Below, in pieces: positions 13,226-22,029 of a stretch of 30,628 bases of DNA. How positions within the stretch are numbered: position 1 is the first letter of the stretch; every line of letters begins with the position of its first letter. This DNA comes from PALSA-607 sp036509315. Its GTDB lineage: Bacteria; Actinomycetota; Actinomycetes; Acidothermales; Acidothermaceae. Made by a program: the position numbers and the translations under genes. The stretch spans positions 1-30,628 of the forward strand of contig DATCFU010000002.1 of the NCBI GenBank assembly GCA_036509315.1. The letters run 5' to 3'. The notes below the pieces were generated by a model that searched no databases, was not told the DNA's origin, and saw nothing but the letters and a program-made list of their open reading frames with translations.

Positions 13226-16048
13226 TCACCACTCGACGAGTGTCCAGACTTCGGCGCGGGGTTCGCCACCCGTGTCAACGGCTGCGAACAACCGGGCCGC
13301 TTCCTTCAGATGCTCGAGGGCGCCGTCTTCATCGTCCGCGGCGTGCAGCAAATCGGCAAGGTTCGTGTGCAACGCTGCGAGCCGGTGCTGGTCAGCACGC
13401 TCGGCTCCGAGACGAAGTGCTTCATGCGCCGTCTCCAACGCCTCGTCGCGTCGACCGAGGTCGGCGAGCACCCGCGCGAGGTTATTCAACGCGGCCACGG
13501 CGACGCCAGAATCGGGCAGCGTCCGTGCTTGCTCGATGCTGCCGCGCAGGCTCGACTCGGCAGCATCGAGATCGCCCGTCGAGGCCGACACCATGCCAAG
13601 CACGTCGAGAGCCTGGGCCGCCGCCATCGCGTCTCGAAGAGGCTCGGCCATCGCCACTGCGCCCGATGCGAGCTCGCGGGCTGCCGCGACATCTCCGCGC
13701 CGGTAGGCGAGCAGCGCACGGTCGGCTCTGATCCTGGCTAGTAGCGGACCAGATTCCACGGGCGCGTCCTCGGAAAGCAGCTCGAGTGCAGTGCGTAAGT
13801 GGTCGTCAGCGACCACCCAGTCGCCAAGGCGGTGATGCACCTCAGCGAGCTTGTGCTCGACGCCAGCGATGAACGAGGCATCGGACGCCAACCCCGCGGC
13901 GCTCTCATACGCTCCGATCGCTTCGGTGTAGCGGCCGAGGGCCACCAGCACATCGCCATTCGACGCCCACACGTCCGCCGGCGAATAACCCAATGCGAGC
14001 GCCCGGGAAAGATCGGAGTGGGCCTGCTCATGCGCATAGAGAGCACGCGACCGCGCTGCCGCACGCCACCACCAAGCCGCAGCTTCGGCGTCCCGTCCCG
14101 ATTGCTCGAAGTGGTGCGCAACCACAGCCGCCGAGACCGAGGTCGCCGAGTCTCGCTCGTGCCGGCGCGACAGCGCATCGGCGGCGCGGCCATGCAGCAA
14201 CCGGCGGCGCGCAAACGTAGTCCGCTCGAAAACCACGCGTCGCAGAGCCTCGAACGGGAAGTCGTAGGCAACGCCTTCCGCGGCAGCTGAACTCTCTTCG
14301 AGCAATCGGTAGCGGATCGCCTCGTCGAGGGCATCCGAGGTTTCGGCGTCACTGCGGCCACTGACCGACCGAATCAGGTCGGCGTCGAACCTGCCCTGCA
14401 GCACGGCCGCCGCCGACACGACCTGAACCGTGGTCTCTTGCACAGCATCAATGCGGCTCTCGAGCAGGTCACGAACACCGGCCGGTGGGCCGTCGACCGT
14501 GCCGTCCTGCGCCGCCCGGATGTACTCAAGGACAAGCAATGGCAGACCCCGCGTCTCGGCGAGCAGGCGCGCAGAGTCGAGTTGTGCCGACGAGGACGCG
14601 AGAAGGGCGGTAATCTCGGGCAGCCCGAACGGCTCGATTGGGATCACAGATGCGACGCCATCGGCAACTGCGTCCGCAACCGCTGCTCGAAATCCGGCCA
14701 GTCGCCCCGCATTCTCCGGCGCCCAAGTCAGCGCGAGACGGATCGGCAGCTCAGCCAATCGGTTGATGAGGTATCCGAGCACGCTCAAGGTCGCGTCATC
14801 GGCCCAGTGCGTGTCATCGATAACGAAGACGGACGGTCGAGCGGAGCCCTCTGGCGAAGCGGCGACCAAAGTAGTCGCGATTGCGGTGAACAGCCTGGTC
14901 AAGCCAGCCGTACTTGTCACGGCCTCCGCCTGGTCCGGCGCCCCGGACGAGAAGCCCGGAACCAGCCGAGCGATCTCGCGTGCGACGTGCGGCGGGACGC
15001 TGTCGACGATTGCCGGCTGGCGACGGAGGATCTGTAGCAGAAGGTCCGTAAGCACGGTGAACGGCAGGGTCGTCTCGCCCTGGTGTGCCCGAACCACGAA
15101 CGCGCTTGTGTCGACTCGACTCGCTCGCGCGGCCAACTCGGCGACAAGACGCGTCTTGCCCGAACCTGCCTCGCCGACGAGCGCAATCAGTCGACCTTGT
15201 GCGCCCCCCGTCAGCAGGAAGGACTCCAGCGCCGCGAGTTGAGCCGTCCTTCCGACGAAGTCGTCGGCCACGTCAGGCGGCAGCAACGCAACAACAGCAG
15301 AGCGGACGGCGGGGGGCGCGGGTCTCGTCGATCCCGCGAGGCGACCCGAGCGGATGTCGTCATACAGTGCGGTGGTCTCACGCAGCGGTGCTACCCCGAG
15401 TTCGTCCGCGAGGGCCCGCACGCACTCGCGGTACTGGCGAAGTGCCGCCGACCGCTGACCCATCATGGCGAGGACCCGGATGGTCGCCTGCTGGGCCGGC
15501 TCGTGCAGCACGTCGAGCGCCACCCAGCGCCGCGCGAGCTCCAGCGCCGCATCCAGTTCGCCCGCTGCGACCCTTGCCCCGACGAGTACGTCAAGGGCGG
15601 TGCTCAGACGCTGTCTCAAGTCGTCGGCGGTCGAGTTCTGCCAGTCGTCGAAGTCCGGGCTGTCTCGTACGGCGAACCCGGTCAGGAAGTCGCCGCGATA
15701 CAACGCGCACGCCTTGCCCAAAGCACCGACGTCACCCGCTGCGAGAAGCCGCCGAAACTCCACGGCGTCGACGCGTACCAAGCTTTGGTCCAAGGCGATC
15801 GTGGTGCGGCTGACGACGAGTGCGTCGCCTACCCCCGCGGCCGTCACCGAGACGGTGCGCCGCAACGCGCCGCGCGCCCGCTCGTCGTCGGAGTCCGGCC
15901 AGAGCATCACCGCTAACCGATCCCGGCTCAGAGGTTGCTCAGCCATCGAGACAAGCGCGAGTAGTGCGACGGCCTTACGCGTGTCGAAATGGACAGCTTG
16001 ACCGTCGTACTCGATGTGTGGCGGCCCGAGCAGGGCCACGCTCAGCAC
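13226..16048 (-). CDS. SARP-like regulator: winged helix, BTAD, AAA ATPase, TPR
   Basis: Large transcriptional regulator, 940 residues. N-terminal OmpR-like DNA-binding domain (about 1-95, VLSVALLGPP to LVRVDAVEF), bacterial transcriptional activation domain (about 97-245, with YRGDFLTGF and LADELGVAPLRETTALYDDI), an AAA/NB-ARC-type ATPase with Walker A GEAGSGKT at 292-299 and Walker B VFVIDDTHWAD about 407-417, and a long C-terminal TPR region (about 640-930) for partner binding. There is no LuxR helix-turn-helix at the end, so it is SARP/AfsR-like, not LAL. The start is GTG at 16048, preferred because GGAGGG stands six bases upstream; a TTG at 16072 would add eight residues. It diverges from the phosphatase operon across 269 bases and may regulate it; targets are unknown. 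Confidence 0.9.
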   Translation of the reverse strand: MLSVALLGPPHIEYDGQAVHFDTRKAVALLALVSMAEQPLSRDRLAVMLWPDSDDERARGALRRTVSVTAAGVGDALVVSRTTIALDQSLVRVDAVEFRRLLAAGDVGALGKACALYRGDFLTGFAVRDSPDFDDWQNSTADDLRQRLSTALDVLVGARVAAGELDAALELARRWVALDVLHEPAQQATIRVLAMMGQRSAALRQYRECVRALADELGVAPLRETTALYDDIRSGRLAGSTRPAPPAVRSAVVALLPPDVADDFVGRTAQLAALESFLLTGGAQGRLIALVGEAGSGKTRLVAELAARASRVDTSAFVVRAHQGETTLPFTVLTDLLLQILRRQPAIVDSVPPHVAREIARLVPGFSSGAPDQAEAVTSTAGLTRLFTAIATTLVAASPEGSARPSVFVIDDTHWADDATLSVLGYLINRLAELPIRLALTWAPENAGRLAGFRAAVADAVADGVASVIPIEPFGLPEITALLASSSAQLDSARLLAETRGLPLLVLEYIRAAQDGTVDGPPAGVRDLLESRIDAVQETTVQVVSAAAVLQGRFDADLIRSVSGRSDAETSDALDEAIRYRLLEESSAAAEGVAYDFPFEALRRVVFERTTFARRRLLHGRAADALSRRHERDSATSVSAAVVAHHFEQSGRDAEAAAWWWRAAARSRALYAHEQAHSDLSRALALGYSPADVWASNGDVLVALGRYTEAIGAYESAAGLASDASFIAGVEHKLAEVHHRLGDWVVADDHLRTALELLSEDAPVESGPLLARIRADRALLAYRRGDVAAARELASGAVAMAEPLRDAMAAAQALDVLGMVSASTGDLDAAESSLRGSIEQARTLPDSGVAVAALNNLARVLADLGRRDEALETAHEALRLGAERADQHRLAALHTNLADLLHAADDEDGALEHLKEAARLFAAVDTGGEPRAEVWTLVEW

Positions 16049-16317
16049 CTGGCGCCCTCCGAGGTCTTTCAACGGCTGACTGTGACGGCGATCCGGAATC
16101 TCGCGATGACCGTAACGCTTTCGGAACGCTCCGCCACCAAAGTGGCACTCGACGAGCCGACGAGGGAGCCGGCCCAGCCACCGAGAAGCGACCGAGCCGG
16201 GGAGGAATTGATGAAGCCGATCTGCGCAGATGTGCCGCCCACGGCCCTACGCTGGTCGCCTTCCGTGTTGCCTTCCACCTGCCGTTTCGCCACCTGCAGT
16301 TTCAGAGTGGGGTTCTG

Positions 16318-17601
16318 ATGGCCGAGTCCCTGCTGTCGCACCACACCGAACCCGAGACCACACCCGACGCCGTGCACCACGCCGTGCCCGACGCTGCCGC
16401 CGAGGTCATCGTGACTGGCACACCCGAACCGCTCCTGGACCGGGACGCCCGCCGTTCTCGCCTGGCCCGCTTACGCAGGCGCACCGGAGCACCGACGGTC
16501 CCCGACGCAACCGCGCCCGTCCACGCTGGGCCGTCGTTCGAGATCGCGCAGAACGACCCGATCCTTGGCTACTGCCAGAGCGCGGACGGCCCGGTCGACA
16601 TCACTGATCTTGTCCTCGACTCCCCGGGCCTGGCCGCCATGCGCGCGGCTGGCGTCGTCCTCGTCGTCCCGCTGGTCTCGTCCGGCGAACTCATTGGGCT
16701 GCTTCATCTCGGGCCTCGGCTTTCCGAGCGCGACTACTCAACCGACGACCGGCACCTCCTCGACTCCCTTGCCGGGCATGCGGCACCGGCGATCCGGGTC
16801 GGCCAACTGGTGCTCGAGCAGCAGGCCGAAGCCCGGCAGCGCGAGCGCATCGAACAAGAACTCAAAGTGGCGCAACTCATTCAGCAGCAGTTCCTGCCCA
16901 AGGAACTACCTGACCTGCCGAGCTGGACGGTGGCCGCCTTTTACCGGCCCGCGCGCCAGGTAGGTGGCGACTTCTACGACTTCATTCCGTTGCGCGACGG
17001 ACGAGTCATGGTCGTCGTTGGGGACGTCACCGACAAGGGCGTCCCAGCGGCGCTCGTCATGGCGAGCACTCACTCATTGCTGCGGTCGACCGCACCCGAA
17101 CTGACTTCGCCAGGCGCAGTGCTGGCCCACGTCAACGACCTGCTCTGCCATGACATGCCGAACGCGATGTTCGTGACCTGCCTGGCACTGCTCCTCGATC
17201 CCAAGAGCGGTGCCATCGAGTACGCGAACGCCGGCCACGACTTACCGTTCCTGCGTACGGCGGACGGCGTGGTGGAACTCAAGGCGCGAGGCATGCCGCT
17301 AGGTCTCATGACGGGCATGGAATACGAGCAGAAGACTGCTGAGCTGCAGACCGGCGACTGTCTGTTGCTGCACAGCGATGGGCTCGCAGAGGCACACAGT
17401 CCGAGCCGGGAGATGTTCGGCTTTCCACGCGTTGGTGAAGTGGTCGGCCGCGGGATGTCAGGCGAGGCGCTCATCGATCTGTGTCTGTCGGAGCTCGACC
17501 GGTTCACCGGTCCAGACCACGAGCAGGAGGACGACATCACGCTGGTCAGCCTTCAGCGCACGGGTGGGTCACGGTTCGTCAATCTCGGAGACCGGTCATG
17601 A
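16318..17601 (+). CDS. GAF-PP2C (SpoIIE/RsbU-type) serine phosphatase
   Basis: Protein phosphatase of 427 residues in a partner-switching system. A poorly conserved, probably flexible N-terminus (1-70) precedes a GAF-like sensor (about 75-165, VVPLVSSGELIGLLHLG), a short coiled-coil linker (166-190) and a SpoIIE-type PP2C domain (about 195-415). Metal-binding motifs are visible: GGDFYD at 216-221, GDVTDKG at 235-241, HSDGLAEAH at 352-360 and EDDITLV at 404-410. Such enzymes dephosphorylate STAS anti-anti-sigma proteins. The ATG at 16318 has a GGGG stretch upstream. The stop overlaps the next gene as ATGA. The STAS genes downstream are likely substrates. Confidence 0.93.
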   Translation: MAESLLSHHTEPETTPDAVHHAVPDAAAEVIVTGTPEPLLDRDARRSRLARLRRRTGAPTVPDATAPVHAGPSFEIAQNDPILGYCQSADGPVDITDLVLDSPGLAAMRAAGVVLVVPLVSSGELIGLLHLGPRLSERDYSTDDRHLLDSLAGHAAPAIRVGQLVLEQQAEARQRERIEQELKVAQLIQQQFLPKELPDLPSWTVAAFYRPARQVGGDFYDFIPLRDGRVMVVVGDVTDKGVPAALVMASTHSLLRSTAPELTSPGAVLAHVNDLLCHDMPNAMFVTCLALLLDPKSGAIEYANAGHDLPFLRTADGVVELKARGMPLGLMTGMEYEQKTAELQTGDCLLLHSDGLAEAHSPSREMFGFPRVGEVVGRGMSGEALIDLCLSELDRFTGPDHEQEDDITLVSLQRTGGSRFVNLGDRS

Positions 17602-18086
17602 GCAGCAACCGGGCAGAGGAGACACCGCAGCTGCTCGCTGCATTCACGGTGGCGAGCGAGCCCGGAAATGAGCGGGTAGCGCTGCGCGAAGTTGCCGCGG
17701 CAGCCGCGGACTGCGGGTTGACCACGGACCAGATGGAGCGGCTCAAGACCGCCGTCGCCGAAGCAACGATGAACGCGATCGAGCACGGCAACGAGAACCG
17801 CGCAGAGATTCCGGTCGATATCTCCGTGATGCGAACGGTCGACGCCGTCGCGGTCACGATCACCGACAGGGGTGGAGATCGCGCCGACCATGTCGAGCGC
17901 GAGGTTCCCGACATCGAGTTGAAGTTACGCGGCGAGCAGCGGCCACGCGGTTGGGGTCTGTTCCTCCTGCAGAACGTGGTCGACGGCATGGAGGTGTCGA
18001 CGCAAGGCGCTTTGCACACCGTGCGGTTGACGATGCGCACGGGCGGAGACGGCGACGAAGGAGAACACCATGGCGAGCACCTGTGA
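17598..18086 (+). CDS. RsbW-like serine kinase / anti-sigma factor (HATPase)
   Basis: GHKL ATPase of 162 residues of the RsbW/SpoIIAB type. The N box is at 55-63 (EATMNAIEHGN), the G1 region ITDRGGD near 88-94, and RGWGLFLLQNVVDG at 117-130 gives the glycine lid. Members bind a sigma factor (or another target) and phosphorylate a STAS partner. It overlaps the phosphatase stop by four bases and the next STAS gene by 17 bases, so the three are made together. No sigma factor gene is near, so its target could be elsewhere or not a sigma factor. Confidence 0.9.
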   Translation: MSSNRAEETPQLLAAFTVASEPGNERVALREVAAAAADCGLTTDQMERLKTAVAEATMNAIEHGNENRAEIPVDISVMRTVDAVAVTITDRGGDRADHVEREVPDIELKLRGEQRPRGWGLFLLQNVVDGMEVSTQGALHTVRLTMRTGGDGDEGEHHGEHL

Positions 18087-18420
18087 AGTAGACGTTCGAC
18101 GGCTTCCGGACACCGTCGTGCTAGTGATCCGCGGCGAGATCGATTCAAGCGCGTCGCAACCACTGCAGTCTGCTTACGCCGGAACGCTCGGACCTGACAT
18201 GGCAAGCCGCGTCGTCCTTGATTTCACTGCCGTCGACTACATGAACTCGACCGGCATCGCGTTGATCGTGGGCATCCTTGCGCAGGCCCGCGCTGAACAC
18301 CGCACGGTAGCGGCCAGTGGACTGTCCGAGCACTATCGCCAGATCTTCGAGATCACTCGGCTGTCCGACTTCATCCAAGTGTTCGCAGACGTCGACGACG
18401 CCATCGCCATCACCACTTAA
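18070..18420 (+). CDS. STAS-domain anti-anti-sigma factor, RsbV-like, first copy
   Basis: Single STAS domain, 116 residues. The phosphorylatable serine is Ser60 in VDYMNSTGIALIVGI, the position kinases of the RsbW class use. The opening strand TVVLVIRGEIDSSAS and the conserved HYRQIFEITRLSDFIQVF after it also fit. Start ATG 18070 has GAAGGAG upstream. The start overlaps the kinase end by 17 bases. Unphosphorylated it should bind the kinase and free its target. Confidence 0.92.
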   Translation: MASTCEVDVRRLPDTVVLVIRGEIDSSASQPLQSAYAGTLGPDMASRVVLDFTAVDYMNSTGIALIVGILAQARAEHRTVAASGLSEHYRQIFEITRLSDFIQVFADVDDAIAITT

Positions 18421-18462
18421 TCAACGGCACTTGACGGTCTCCGTCGTGAGGGGAAGAAAACC

Positions 18463-18822
18463 ATGGAAGCACCAACAGTGAGCATGGATGTACGTCATAT
18501 CGCGAACGGCACCGCGGTCGTCGACATTGCCGGTGAGGTAACCGCTGCGTGCGAGCCGATTCTGATGTCGGCGTACCAACAGGTCAGCGAGAACGACACG
18601 CAACGTGTGGTCCTCAACTTCACCGACCTCGAATACATGAACAGCGGTGGTATCGGGATGCTCGTGACGCTACTTGTACGTACGAATCGGCAGCGGCAGC
18701 AACTCTCGGCGTACGGCTTGTCACCGCACTACCGGCAGATTTTCGAGCTGACCCGGCTCGACGAAGCCATCACCATCTTCGATGACGAAACGGCTGCACT
18801 CGCGGCCCTCACCACCAGGTGA
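18463..18822 (+). CDS. STAS-domain anti-anti-sigma factor, RsbV-like, second copy
   Basis: Second STAS protein, 119 residues, related to the first through the shared HYRQIFE-(I/L)-TRL block and the strands around it. The phosphosite is Ser61 in LEYMNSGGIGMLVTLLV, with SGG where copy one has STG. It has its own ribosome site (GAGGGGAAG) and a 42-base gap from copy one. Two tandem STAS genes suggest duplication with divergence, one perhaps with a separate kinase or target. Function is inferred from the family only. Confidence 0.9.
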   Translation: MEAPTVSMDVRHIANGTAVVDIAGEVTAACEPILMSAYQQVSENDTQRVVLNFTDLEYMNSGGIGMLVTLLVRTNRQRQQLSAYGLSPHYRQIFELTRLDEAITIFDDETAALAALTTR

Positions 18823-18832
18823 AGAGGAATAC

Positions 18833-19648
18833 ATGAACACGCAAAGGCCAGACCTCAAAGCCGCCGACGACAAGGGCGCCGCCGTCGAGTCAACGCCAGC
18901 CGCCGGTGCACTCGCTCCGAGGAGCGACCACCAGAACTGGGCGGCGAACGTGCAGCGACTCAGTGTCGAGAAGCGCGACGGTGTGCGCGGCACGAACGTC
19001 GCCGGCCGCCGCCTGACCGGTCCGATCCAGGGCTTCGGGAAAATGTGGCAAAAGACCTACGTGACGTCGCTCGGGCAAGACGTAACTCCGGAACGCGCAA
19101 TCAGCGAATGGCGCGCGCACTTCGCCGACTTCTGGCCGAAGGGAAACCGGTTCGCGGGCGGCTTGGCCGGGCTTAACCCCGGCGACGTGGCGCTGATCGA
19201 CATGTCGCTCGCGCCGGGCGCGCCTCGTCTGTCGACCGGTGTGATGGTGCTCTATGCCGATGAGCAGTCGTTCACGTTCATGACCCCTCAAGGCCACATG
19301 TTCGCCGGCTGGATCACCTTCAGTGCCGAGCGCACGGCGACGGGCACGACGAATCTGCAGGCGCAGGTGTTGTTGCGGGCAAACGATCCGATCTACGAGC
19401 TCGCGTTGATCTTCGGCGGCCACCGCAAGGAGAGTAAGTTCTGGGAGCAGACGCTGACGGCGGTGGCACGACACCTGGGAGTCGCAGGCCCGGTGGTCGA
19501 GGCTAACGTCGTGTGTGTCGACAGCAGCCGGCAGTGGCGGCACTGGACTAACGTGTGGCACAACGCAGCAATCCGCAGCCTGTTCCAATCGGGAGCACGC
19601 ATGGTGACAGCACCGTTCCGGCGGTTGCGCGCCAAACCGCATGGGTGA
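18833..19648 (+). CDS. Unrecognised conserved-looking protein in phosphatase operon
   Basis: Protein of 271 residues that I do not recognise. The first 60 are charged and Ala/Pro-rich, probably unstructured. A folded core follows, with FGKMWQKTYVTSLG, VTPERAISEWRAHFADFWP, STGVMVLYADEQSFTFMTP, GHMFAGWITFSAE and QVLLRANDPIYELAL. The alternation of strands suggests a SRPBCC- or DUF1990-like beta-rich fold, but this is only an impression. The ATG at 18833 has GAAGAGG seven bases upstream. It lies ten bases after STAS copy two and overlaps the next gene by eight bases, so it is clearly part of the operon. No membrane helix or catalytic motif was seen. Confidence 0.8.
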   Translation: MNTQRPDLKAADDKGAAVESTPAAGALAPRSDHQNWAANVQRLSVEKRDGVRGTNVAGRRLTGPIQGFGKMWQKTYVTSLGQDVTPERAISEWRAHFADFWPKGNRFAGGLAGLNPGDVALIDMSLAPGAPRLSTGVMVLYADEQSFTFMTPQGHMFAGWITFSAERTATGTTNLQAQVLLRANDPIYELALIFGGHRKESKFWEQTLTAVARHLGVAGPVVEANVVCVDSSRQWRHWTNVWHNAAIRSLFQSGARMVTAPFRRLRAKPHG

Positions 19649-21077
19649 TGCTCCAGACGCGATCGTCGTCGGGTCGGGGCCAAACGGCCTCGCAGCAGCG
19701 GTCACCCTTGCCGACGCCGGCCTACGGGTGCACGTCTACGAGGGTGCGGCCGCGCCCGGCGGTGGCGCACGAACGGAAGAACTGACGATCCCGGGATTTC
19801 GCCATGACGTGTGCTCCGCCGCACACCCGTTAGCGCTCGCCTCGCCGTTCTTCCGCAAATTCAACCTGCAGTCACGCGGCGTCCGGATCCTCGAGCCCGA
19901 GGTGCAGTTCGCGCATCCACTCGACGGCGGCCGGGCTGGCTACGTGGTGCGCTCCGTCGATGAAACGGCCGACGCTCTGGGCGCCGATGCGGCTGCGTAT
20001 CGCCGGTGGTGCGCCCGCTCGGTGCACAACGTCGATGACGTCGTCGACATCGTGTTGTCGAGCCTGCGGCGTCCGCCACGGCACCCGCTGCGCGTCGCCG
20101 GATTCGGACTCGCGGCGTTGCAACCGGCGTCCCTCATGGCACGGCACTTTGGCACCGACGAGGCGCGTGGTCTGCTCGCAGGTGTTGCCGCACACTCGAT
20201 GTTGAGACTGAGCCGGCCGCCGAGCGGTGCGGTCGCGCTGCTGCTCACGACGCTCGGACACTCGGTCGGCTGGCCCGTCATCTCGGGCGGATCGAGCAGC
20301 CTGATCGCGGCAATGGTGCGAGCTATCGAGGACGCCGGCGGCGCTGTCTTCACCGACCGCTGGATCACGTCGCTCGACGAGCTCCCGCCGGCGCGTGCGG
20401 TGTTGCTCGATGTCACCCCACGGTCGCTCCTCGCGCTCGGTGGCGATCGCCTGCCGTCGGCGTACCGGCGCGCGCTGCGGAATTTCCGCTACGGCGCCGG
20501 TGTATGCAAGGTCGACTTCGCCTTGTCGGCACCAGTGCCCTGGGCGGCGGAACCGTGCCTGCGTGCTGGAACTGTGCACCTGGGCGGCACATTCGAAGAG
20601 GTCGCGCAAAGCGAGGACGACGTGGCATCGGGTCGCCACCCCGAGCGGCCCTACGTGCTCGTCGTCCAGGCCGGCGTCGTGGATCCGACCCGTGCGCCGG
20701 TTGGGCAGCACACGTTGTGGACCTACTGCCACGTGCCTGCTGGCTCAACCGTCGACATGAGCGCGCGGATAGCGGCGCAGATCGAACGCTTCGCGCCGGG
20801 CTTTCGCGACCTGGTGCTCGCGAAAGCGGTGCGTACCGCCGTGCAGGAGGAGGAGCACAACCCCAACTACCCCGGTGGAGACATCGCCTCCGGTGCGCAA
20901 ACACTGCGGCAGACGTTCGTGCGACCCGCGTTGCGCTGGAACCCTTACCGCACCGGAATTACGGGTGTGTATCTGTGTTCGGCCTCGACTCCCCCAGGCG
21001 CCGGTGTGCACGGGCGCTGTGGCGAACTCGCGGCGCAGACCGCTCTACGGGACCTGTTCGCGAAAGTCAGAGCTTAG
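19641..21077 (+). CDS. Phytoene-dehydrogenase-like FAD-dependent oxidoreductase
   Basis: Flavoprotein of 478 residues. The dinucleotide motif VVGSGPNGLAAAVTLADAG is near the N-terminus, followed by YEGAAAPGGGARTEEL, the second motif of the amine-oxidase/phytoene desaturase group. The C-terminal block ITGVYLCSASTPPGAGVHG matches the FAD-closing motif. Members act on carotenoids, other isoprenoids or amine substrates. It starts at ATG 19641, inside the previous gene's last eight bases, so it is co-translated with the unrecognised protein. Its 3' end overlaps the opposing small gene by four bases. It may act on the product of, or be controlled by, the signalling module; no direct evidence. Confidence 0.9.
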   Translation: MGDAPDAIVVGSGPNGLAAAVTLADAGLRVHVYEGAAAPGGGARTEELTIPGFRHDVCSAAHPLALASPFFRKFNLQSRGVRILEPEVQFAHPLDGGRAGYVVRSVDETADALGADAAAYRRWCARSVHNVDDVVDIVLSSLRRPPRHPLRVAGFGLAALQPASLMARHFGTDEARGLLAGVAAHSMLRLSRPPSGAVALLLTTLGHSVGWPVISGGSSSLIAAMVRAIEDAGGAVFTDRWITSLDELPPARAVLLDVTPRSLLALGGDRLPSAYRRALRNFRYGAGVCKVDFALSAPVPWAAEPCLRAGTVHLGGTFEEVAQSEDDVASGRHPERPYVLVVQAGVVDPTRAPVGQHTLWTYCHVPAGSTVDMSARIAAQIERFAPGFRDLVLAKAVRTAVQEEEHNPNYPGGDIASGAQTLRQTFVRPALRWNPYRTGITGVYLCSASTPPGAGVHGRCGELAAQTALRDLFAKVRA

Positions 21078-21271
21078 GTAGCACTCAACAGCTGTGCGCA
21101 CTCGGGACACGCGCTCTCGTCGGTCAGGTCGAAACTCCCGAGGAGACGGGTCGTGATGGGGCCGGCACCGCACAACGCAGTCGGGCCGGACACTGTCTTC
21201 TTCACGGCATGCCGTACGTGCGGCTTCGCAACTGCATCCAGCTGAACCGTGGCTCCTTGCTCATATCCCAT
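21074..21271 (-). CDS. Small CxxC protein, actinobacterial hypothetical
   Basis: Small protein of 65 residues. It has His18 and His21 (KPHVRHAV), Cys34 in TALCGAG, and a Cys55-x-x-Cys58 pair in ESACPECAQLL, which together could bind zinc. The block ITTRLLGSFDLTD looks conserved and protein-like. It is 24 bases after the rhomboid gene in the same direction, so likely the third gene of a leftward operon. No function is known to me. The ATG at 21271 is a plausible start; the ribosome site is weak. Confidence 0.7.
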   Translation of the reverse strand: MGYEQGATVQLDAVAKPHVRHAVKKTVSGPTALCGAGPITTRLLGSFDLTDESACPECAQLLSAT

Positions 21272-21295
21272 GAAACCTACATTCCCGGGACGTAG

Positions 21296-22012
21296 CTACC
21301 CCAATCCCAAGTCGTCAAGTTCCTTATGCAGTGCTGCCCGTGAGGAATCGCCGCTCGGGGCCGCGGCGGGCAACGCTTTCTGCAGCTCGGCCTTGGGCCT
21401 CCTGGGCGGGCGCTGCCTCAGAAGCAACGCGGCGGCAATGCCGCCGAGAAGCCCGAACAGGTGTGCCTGCCAGCTGATGTGCGGATCGTTGGGCAGCACG
21501 CCCTGCAGGATCGACCAGTACGACAGGGCAACGACGAGGCCGACGATGGCATCGAGGAAGTGCCGGTCAACGATGCCGCGGACCACCACGTAGCCGAAAT
21601 AGCCAAAGACAACGCCACTCGCCCCGACCTCGACGGCGTGCGTCGACGAGAACAACCAACTGCCGAGGCCGCTTGTCACCACGATCAGCACGGTCGCCAC
21701 GACGAAGCGCCGGATACCTCGATATGCGGCGAAGAACCCCAGAAAGAACAGCGGTGCCGAGTTGGCTTCGATATGCGAAAAGCTCCAATGCAGAAGTGGC
21801 GCACTGAGGATGTCGGGCAACCGCGACGGCTCGCGCCCAACGATCCCGAAGTGCCTGCTCAGCCCGTAGTGGTCGATCGAGTTGGCGATCTGGACGACCC
21901 AAAGCACGGCGAGCACACCAGCCATGACGAACAACGCACGTCTCGCATCGGACACTGCAGCGTCGGAGTCGGAACGGGCAGCAATGTCCTTCTCACGCGG
22001 ACGGCGGGTCAC
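21296..22012 (-). CDS. Rhomboid family intramembrane serine protease
   Basis: Rhomboid protease of 238 residues. The catalytic serine is Ser132 in VGASGVVFGYFGY and the catalytic histidine His184 in SWQAHLFGLLGG. The L1 helix block HWSFSHIEANSAP is at 75-87. About six membrane helices are seen between residues 25 and 200; both ends are hydrophilic and on the cytoplasmic side by analogy. Start GTG at 22012 with no strong ribosome site. It is 17 bases after the diguanylate cyclase and probably co-transcribed with it. Its substrate is unknown. Confidence 0.93.
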   Translation of the reverse strand: MTRRPREKDIAARSDSDAAVSDARRALFVMAGVLAVLWVVQIANSIDHYGLSRHFGIVGREPSRLPDILSAPLLHWSFSHIEANSAPLFFLGFFAAYRGIRRFVVATVLIVVTSGLGSWLFSSTHAVEVGASGVVFGYFGYVVVRGIVDRHFLDAIVGLVVALSYWSILQGVLPNDPHISWQAHLFGLLGGIAAALLLRQRPPRRPKAELQKALPAAAPSGDSSRAALHKELDDLGLG

Positions 22013-22029
22013 GCGTCCAGCATAGGTAG

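Noticed and set aside
15083..15916. Long plus-strand frames inside the SARP-like regulator gene
   Set aside because: Arg-rich shadow frames with no recognisable domain, opposite a gene with intact domains.
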